A DNA stretch of 10,559 bases from Bacteroidales bacterium (GTDB taxonomy: Bacteria > Bacteroidota > Bacteroidia > Bacteroidales > UBA3663), in contig JAEDEY010000074.1 in assembly GCA_016293065.1 (NCBI GenBank), positions 1-10,559 of the forward strand, read 5' to 3'. The number at the start of each line of letters is the position of its first letter. Position 1 is the stretch's first letter. A program made the translations under genes and the position numbers. Of this stretch, positions 7,420 through 10,559 are shown one piece after another. The notes beneath the pieces are model-generated. The model saw only the letters and a program-made list of their open reading frames with translations. It searched no databases and had not been told where the DNA came from.

Positions 7420-7440
7420 AAGACAAGTTTCATTTGTCTT
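7420..7440 (+). promoter_or_regulatory. Alternative small hairpin competing with the large stem
   Basis: AAGACAA (7420-7426) pairs with TTGTCTT (7434-7440) across a 7-base loop. The same TTGTCTT also forms the loop-proximal end of the large stem with AAGACAA at 7371-7377. The two pairings are mutually exclusive at these bases, as in attenuator-like RNA. No function is shown. Confidence 0.4.
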
Positions 7441-7496
7441 TATCTTCCTTATCTTCTTTATCGTCTTTATCTCCCTAAAACAATAACAACACACAA

Positions 7497-8648
7497 ATGA
7501 AAAAACTCTTTTTATCAATCTTTGCTCTCTCATTGTCGCTGACAGCCTTTGCCAACGACAACGACAGTGACTTCATGAGCGAAGAGAAGCTCGAAGAGGG
7601 CTTCGTCACAAGCTACATCAACCGCTCGATAGAAAACGCCATGTTAGCCGAGCCAGCCAAGGCTGAAGAGATGAAATACGGACGCGCCATCACTGGCTTC
7701 GTCTCTGCTCCAAAGTTCGGCGGTTATGTCATCGGCCGCTATCAGTACAGCGACCAGTATGGCAAGAAGGGCGGTGCTGGCTTCAACCAGCGTCTCGTGC
7801 GTTTCTATGTCGATGGCACCATCCTCAAGGACTTCGCCTATCGCATTCAGGTGCAGACCAACAACGACTCTTTCCACATGAAGGACTTCTTCGTCGAGTG
7901 GAAGCGATACGGCTTCTTCAAGGTCAAGGCTGGTCAGTTCAAGCGTGCCTTCGGCTTCGAGAACCCTATGAACCCTTGGGATATCTCTACTGGCGACTAC
8001 TCGCTCATGACTAAGTACCTCACTGGCCACAGCGACTATCTTGGTGCCGATGTCAAGGGCAGTGCCAATGGCGGACGCGACCTCGGTATCCAGATCCAGG
8101 GTGATTTCCTCCCTGTAGGCAAAGACAACCACATGCTCTTCCACTATCAGGTCATGGTATCTAACGGCACAGGCATCAACACAAGCGACACCGACGGCAA
8201 GAAGGACATCACCGCCACATTCCAGGTTCAGCCTATCAAGGGGCTCTTCATCGGTGCATTCGGATGGAAAGGAACATTCGATGCCAAGGACGATGCTGGC
8301 AAGACAGTCAACCATTCTCGCAACCGCTATGCCTTCGGCGCAAAGTACGACAACGCAGGCTATGTCTTCCGCACGGAATATGCTCACGGTCAGTCCGACC
8401 TCGGCAACTGCGAGGCATTCTATGCCGTGGCTGGTGCTCCTGTCAACGACTGGTTCAAGGTCTCTGCTCAGTATCAGTGGGCCAACAACGAGATGAAGAG
8501 TCAGAAGCAGACCATCCTCTCGGTGATCCCTGAGTTCCAGATCCACAAGAACCTCAAGTTGCAGCTTCAGTACAACTTCAACAACAATAACTACGGTTCG
8601 GAGAAGCACTTCAACGAACTCTGGGCAGAATTGTACTTCCGTTTCTAA
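7497..8648 (+). CDS. Outer-membrane porin, OprO/OprP (Porin_O_P) type
   Basis: The 383-residue product starts with a clear signal peptide (MKKLFLSIFALSLSLTAFA, cleavage likely after residue 19), followed by an acidic, probably periplasmic stretch of ~40 residues. From about residue 65 onward alternating aromatic strands typical of a beta barrel appear, such as KFGGYVIGRYQYS, RFYVDGTILKDFAYRIQVQ and FKVKAGQFKRAFGFENP. The protein ends in ELYFRF, with the terminal phenylalanine expected for outer-membrane barrel assembly. The GGYVIGRYQY, VDGTI and AGQFKxxFGFE blocks fit the phosphate-selective porin family, whose Bacteroidetes members serve varied anions. Specificity cannot be read from sequence. 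The ATG follows an A-rich leader just after the large inverted repeat. The position between an anion symporter and an exporter suggests outer-membrane entry or exit for the same solutes (inference). Confidence 0.82.
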   Translation: MKKLFLSIFALSLSLTAFANDNDSDFMSEEKLEEGFVTSYINRSIENAMLAEPAKAEEMKYGRAITGFVSAPKFGGYVIGRYQYSDQYGKKGGAGFNQRLVRFYVDGTILKDFAYRIQVQTNNDSFHMKDFFVEWKRYGFFKVKAGQFKRAFGFENPMNPWDISTGDYSLMTKYLTGHSDYLGADVKGSANGGRDLGIQIQGDFLPVGKDNHMLFHYQVMVSNGTGINTSDTDGKKDITATFQVQPIKGLFIGAFGWKGTFDAKDDAGKTVNHSRNRYAFGAKYDNAGYVFRTEYAHGQSDLGNCEAFYAVAGAPVNDWFKVSAQYQWANNEMKSQKQTILSVIPEFQIHKNLKLQLQYNFNNNNYGSEKHFNELWAELYFRF

Positions 8649-8664
8649 CAAACTCTATCACACA

Positions 8665-9936
8665 ATGTCGCACGAAGCAGAAGCACTCGACATCGCCAAC
8701 GAAGCAGGCCACATCTTGCTCGAAAACGGAGCAGAGATCTCGCGTGTCGAGGAGGTGATGGATCGCATCTCGTCACATTATGGCGTCGATGCCAAGCATT
8801 TCTTTGTGCTCAGCAATGGTATCTTTACCACCGGACAGGGATATGCCAACGTCGAGCATATCCCAATCCATGGCTGTCAGCTCGACCGCGTCGTCGAGGT
8901 CAATCAGCTCTCGCGCGACATTGAGAAACATAACCTCTCGCTACAACAGGCATCGAGCCGCTTGCAGAAGATCCGCCAGATGCCCAATCACCCTGCGTGG
9001 GAACAGATACTTGCCTCGGCACTTGGTTCGGGAGCCTTCTGTGCCATCTTCGGCGGCAGTCTGCTCGACTGTGCCATCTCTACCCTCTGTGGCATCATCC
9101 TCTGGATATATGTTCTCTGCGTGAGTGCTCCCTATCTGTCGAAAGTCATCGGCAACATCACGGGCGGAATGCTCGTCTCGCTGATGTGCATCGTCAGCCA
9201 CCACCTCATCCCTTCTGCCCATCTTGGCAACATGGTCATCGGTGCCATCATACCCCTCATCCCCGGCATATCATTCACCAACGGCATTCGCGACCTTGCC
9301 GCCGAAGACTATCTTGCCGGCATGACACGCCTTGCCGATGCCCTCATGGTCTTCTTCTGCATGGCCATAGGAGTCTGCACCATCTTCATCATCGACAGCT
9401 ACATCAATGGCAGCATGATCCAGCTCCACGGTATGCTCACCGACCCTCTCACAGCCAACTGGCTCATACAGATCGAGGTGGCATATCTCGGCACCATCAG
9501 CTTTGCCGTCCTCTTTGGCGTTCCTCGCCGCTTCTACCATGGCTGTGCCGTCTGCGGCACCCTTGGCTGGATTGTCTATCTGGCCTTCACCCGACTTCTC
9601 GGCACCAGCGGTATCGAGGCTATGTTCTTCGCCACCATGATTGTCGTGCTCTCTTCCTATCAGTGTGCATCCATCCTCCATTGCCCCGTCATCATCTTCA
9701 TCGTCTGCGGCATCTTCCCTCTCGTTCCCGGTGCAGGTGTCTTCTGGACCAGCTACTACATCGTGAGCGACCAGCTGCAAGCAGCCCTCAACAGCGGCTT
9801 CATGGCATGTAAGGGCACCGTTGCCATAGTCTTCGGCATTATCATCATGACCGAACTCTCCCGCCGCTTCAAGCTCTTCCACATCTGGAACTCCTTCATC
9901 AAGCTTCTCATCAAGCCGCTGAAGCCGAGGTATTGA
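8665..9936 (+). CDS. ThrE-type threonine/serine exporter family protein (fused ThrE and ThrE_2 halves)
   Basis: This 423-residue inner-membrane protein matches the fused form of the ThrE family, known from Corynebacterium glutamicum to export threonine and serine using the proton gradient. Residues 1-110 are soluble and carry the typical LLENGAEISRVEEVMDRI block near 18-35. Hydrophobic segments begin near 114. The first half contains PGISFTNGIRDLAAEDYLAG from residue 200, and the second half (about 270-415) contains the related PGAGVFWTSYY from 355. In many bacteria the two halves are separate genes; here they are one polypeptide. The start ATG lies only 16 bases after the porin stop with no promoter between, so the two genes are probably co-transcribed. 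The substrate is inferred from the family. Some family members may export other small molecules. Confidence 0.86.
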   Translation: MSHEAEALDIANEAGHILLENGAEISRVEEVMDRISSHYGVDAKHFFVLSNGIFTTGQGYANVEHIPIHGCQLDRVVEVNQLSRDIEKHNLSLQQASSRLQKIRQMPNHPAWEQILASALGSGAFCAIFGGSLLDCAISTLCGIILWIYVLCVSAPYLSKVIGNITGGMLVSLMCIVSHHLIPSAHLGNMVIGAIIPLIPGISFTNGIRDLAAEDYLAGMTRLADALMVFFCMAIGVCTIFIIDSYINGSMIQLHGMLTDPLTANWLIQIEVAYLGTISFAVLFGVPRRFYHGCAVCGTLGWIVYLAFTRLLGTSGIEAMFFATMIVVLSSYQCASILHCPVIIFIVCGIFPLVPGAGVFWTSYYIVSDQLQAALNSGFMACKGTVAIVFGIIIMTELSRRFKLFHIWNSFIKLLIKPLKPRY

Positions 9937-9957
9937 TTGTTCAAGGTAATGAGGCTA

Positions 9958-10559
9958 TTAGGTGACTATTACTCTTTCATCGCATAATGATGCCACATTG
10001 GGGCGGTGAGTGATGAGCAGCATTGTGGTTTTAGGACGCGAATAGAGAAGGCGACTGAAGAGCTCCTTTTCGGTAGTTTCATCGAGTGCCGAACTGATCT
10101 CGTCGAGCAGCAGCACCGAACCTGTGCGAAGCAGTCCGCGAGCAATGGCTATGCGCTGAGCCTGACCTTCACTCAGTCCGCCGCCATGTTCGGCAAGCAC
10201 GGTGTCGAGGCGTTCCGGAAGGTCAAACACAAAATCTGCACAAGCGGTGTGAAGGGCAATGCGCAGTTCCTCGTCCGAAGCATCAGGCTTGGCAACAAGG
10301 AGGTTATTGCGTATTGTGCCGCTGATGAGCGTGTTACCTTGAGGCACGAACACCACATGTGCTCGCGTGCTTCGGTCTGCCACGTGCGACAACCCATCGC
10401 CATAGAAAGTGACCGTGCCACTGTCGGGTTTGATGAAGCTGAGAATAAGACGGAAGAGTGTTGTCTTGCCTGCTCCTGTAGCGCCGAGAATGACAGTCTT
10501 GCTCCCTGGGCGGAAGTCGTGAGTGAAATGATCAACCACCTCCCTGTCGCCCTTGGCAT
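9958..10559 (-). CDS. ABC exporter ATP-binding domain, C-terminal part (5' end outside window)
   Basis: The last ~200 residues of an ABC ATPase are visible, read from the right edge on the minus strand. The motifs are in order and intact: Walker A GATGAGKTT (10459-10485), a Q-loop in VFVPQGNTLISGTIRNN, an LSEGQ signature (10162-10176, the common LSGGQ with Gly to Glu), Walker B VLLLDEIS (10094-10117), the D-loop SALD, and the H-loop in LLITHRP. The spacing and the FVPQGNTLISGTIRNNLL block resemble exporters with fused membrane domain plus ATPase (MsbA/LapB-like), so a transmembrane half probably lies upstream beyond the window. The frame is open to the window end; the GTG at 10539 is internal (the preceding codons read KGDRE). 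The gene converges with the ThrE-type gene, with 21 bases between stop codons. The cargo is unknown. Confidence 0.88.
   Translation of the reverse strand, partial: AKGDREVVDHFTHDFRPGSKTVILGATGAGKTTLFRLILSFIKPDSGTVTFYGDGLSHVADRSTRAHVVFVPQGNTLISGTIRNNLLVAKPDASDEELRIALHTACADFVFDLPERLDTVLAEHGGGLSEGQAQRIAIARGLLRTGSVLLLDEISSALDETTEKELFSRLLYSRPKTTMLLITHRPNVASLCDERVIVT

Larger units (their letters stand above)
7336..7475 (+). repeat. Large inverted repeat (42-base arms) between symporter and porin genes
   Basis: The left arm (7336-7377) and the reverse complement of the right arm (7434-7475) agree at 36 of 42 positions with no gaps. They begin with GGGAG and end with GATAAAGACAA, with a 56-base loop between. 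Each arm is built of four 9-base units: GTTAAAGTA and GATAAAGAA alternate on the left, and four variants of TTCTTTATC lie on the right. The RNA would fold into one long hairpin ending 21 bases before the porin ATG. No T-run follows the right arm, so it does not look like a standard terminator. It fills most of the 171-base gap, and no -7 box of good quality was found there. A role in differential expression of the two genes is an inference. Confidence 0.85.

Noticed and set aside
7429..7436. TTCATTTG as a possible -7 box for the porin gene
   Set aside because: It deviates from TAnnTTTG at the second base, has no -33 element, and lies within the inverted-repeat structure. It is too weak to call.
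7336..7475. CRISPR array or transposon ends
   Set aside because: The repeat units are 9-18 bases, directly adjacent with no spacers, and there is no transposase gene or target-site duplication that I can identify.
7644..8651. 335-codon open frame on the minus strand opposite the porin gene
   Set aside because: It lies almost wholly antisense to a well-supported gene with a signal peptide and a barrel C-terminus. Its composition (runs of V, E and L) is what codon bias on the other strand produces.
8997..9812. 271-codon plus-strand frame inside the ThrE-type gene
   Set aside because: It is a shifted-frame shadow very rich in His, Arg, Cys and Ser with no domain, fully inside a well-supported membrane protein gene.

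Overview
The window looks like chromosomal DNA from a Bacteroidales bacterium, most likely Prevotella or a close relative. The evidence is three near-perfect Bacteroidetes -7 boxes (TATCTTTG) plus a weaker one, A/T-rich leaders without Shine-Dalgarno sequences, and the protein families present: a Bacteroidetes-type RmlB tail, a ~580-residue phosphohexomutase, an OprO/OprP-type porin and a fused ThrE exporter. Genus is an inference from style and was not tested against a database.

Layout. Positions 1-413 hold the 3' end of a dTDP-glucose 4,6-dehydratase gene. Its neighbour (556-2061) is a WecA/MraY-type polyprenyl-phosphate sugar-1-phosphate transferase with an unusual ~140-residue soluble tail. 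A strong promoter at 2130-2160 then drives a phosphoglucomutase gene (2240-3982), which ends in a clear intrinsic terminator (4012-4044). A separate promoter (4107-4137) serves a soluble PAS-GGDEF protein (4204-5592). After a long hairpin (5608-5648) and another -7 box (5746-5753) come three co-directional membrane or envelope genes: a DASS/SLC13-type anion symporter (5829-7325), an outer-membrane porin (7497-8648) and a ThrE-type amino-acid exporter (8665-9936). The right edge holds, on the minus strand and cut by the window end, the ATP-binding half of an ABC exporter (9958-10559).

How they may work together. RmlB, the polyprenyl-phosphate transferase and phosphoglucomutase fit one theme: nucleotide-sugar supply (glucose-1-phosphate to dTDP-sugars) and initiation of lipid-linked surface polysaccharide. 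The symporter, porin and exporter could form a small transport unit that moves organic anions in and amino acids or related solutes out. The GGDEF gene sits between the two groups as its own transcription unit.

No intergenic stretch exceeds 300 bases. Most of the window is ordinary housekeeping and envelope sequence, and I see no convincing new defence or mobile system. The most unusual items are a 42-base-arm inverted repeat built of 9-base units in front of the porin gene (7336-7475), dyads just downstream of three promoters, the soluble tail on the WecA-like enzyme, and the altered second SNT motif in the symporter.
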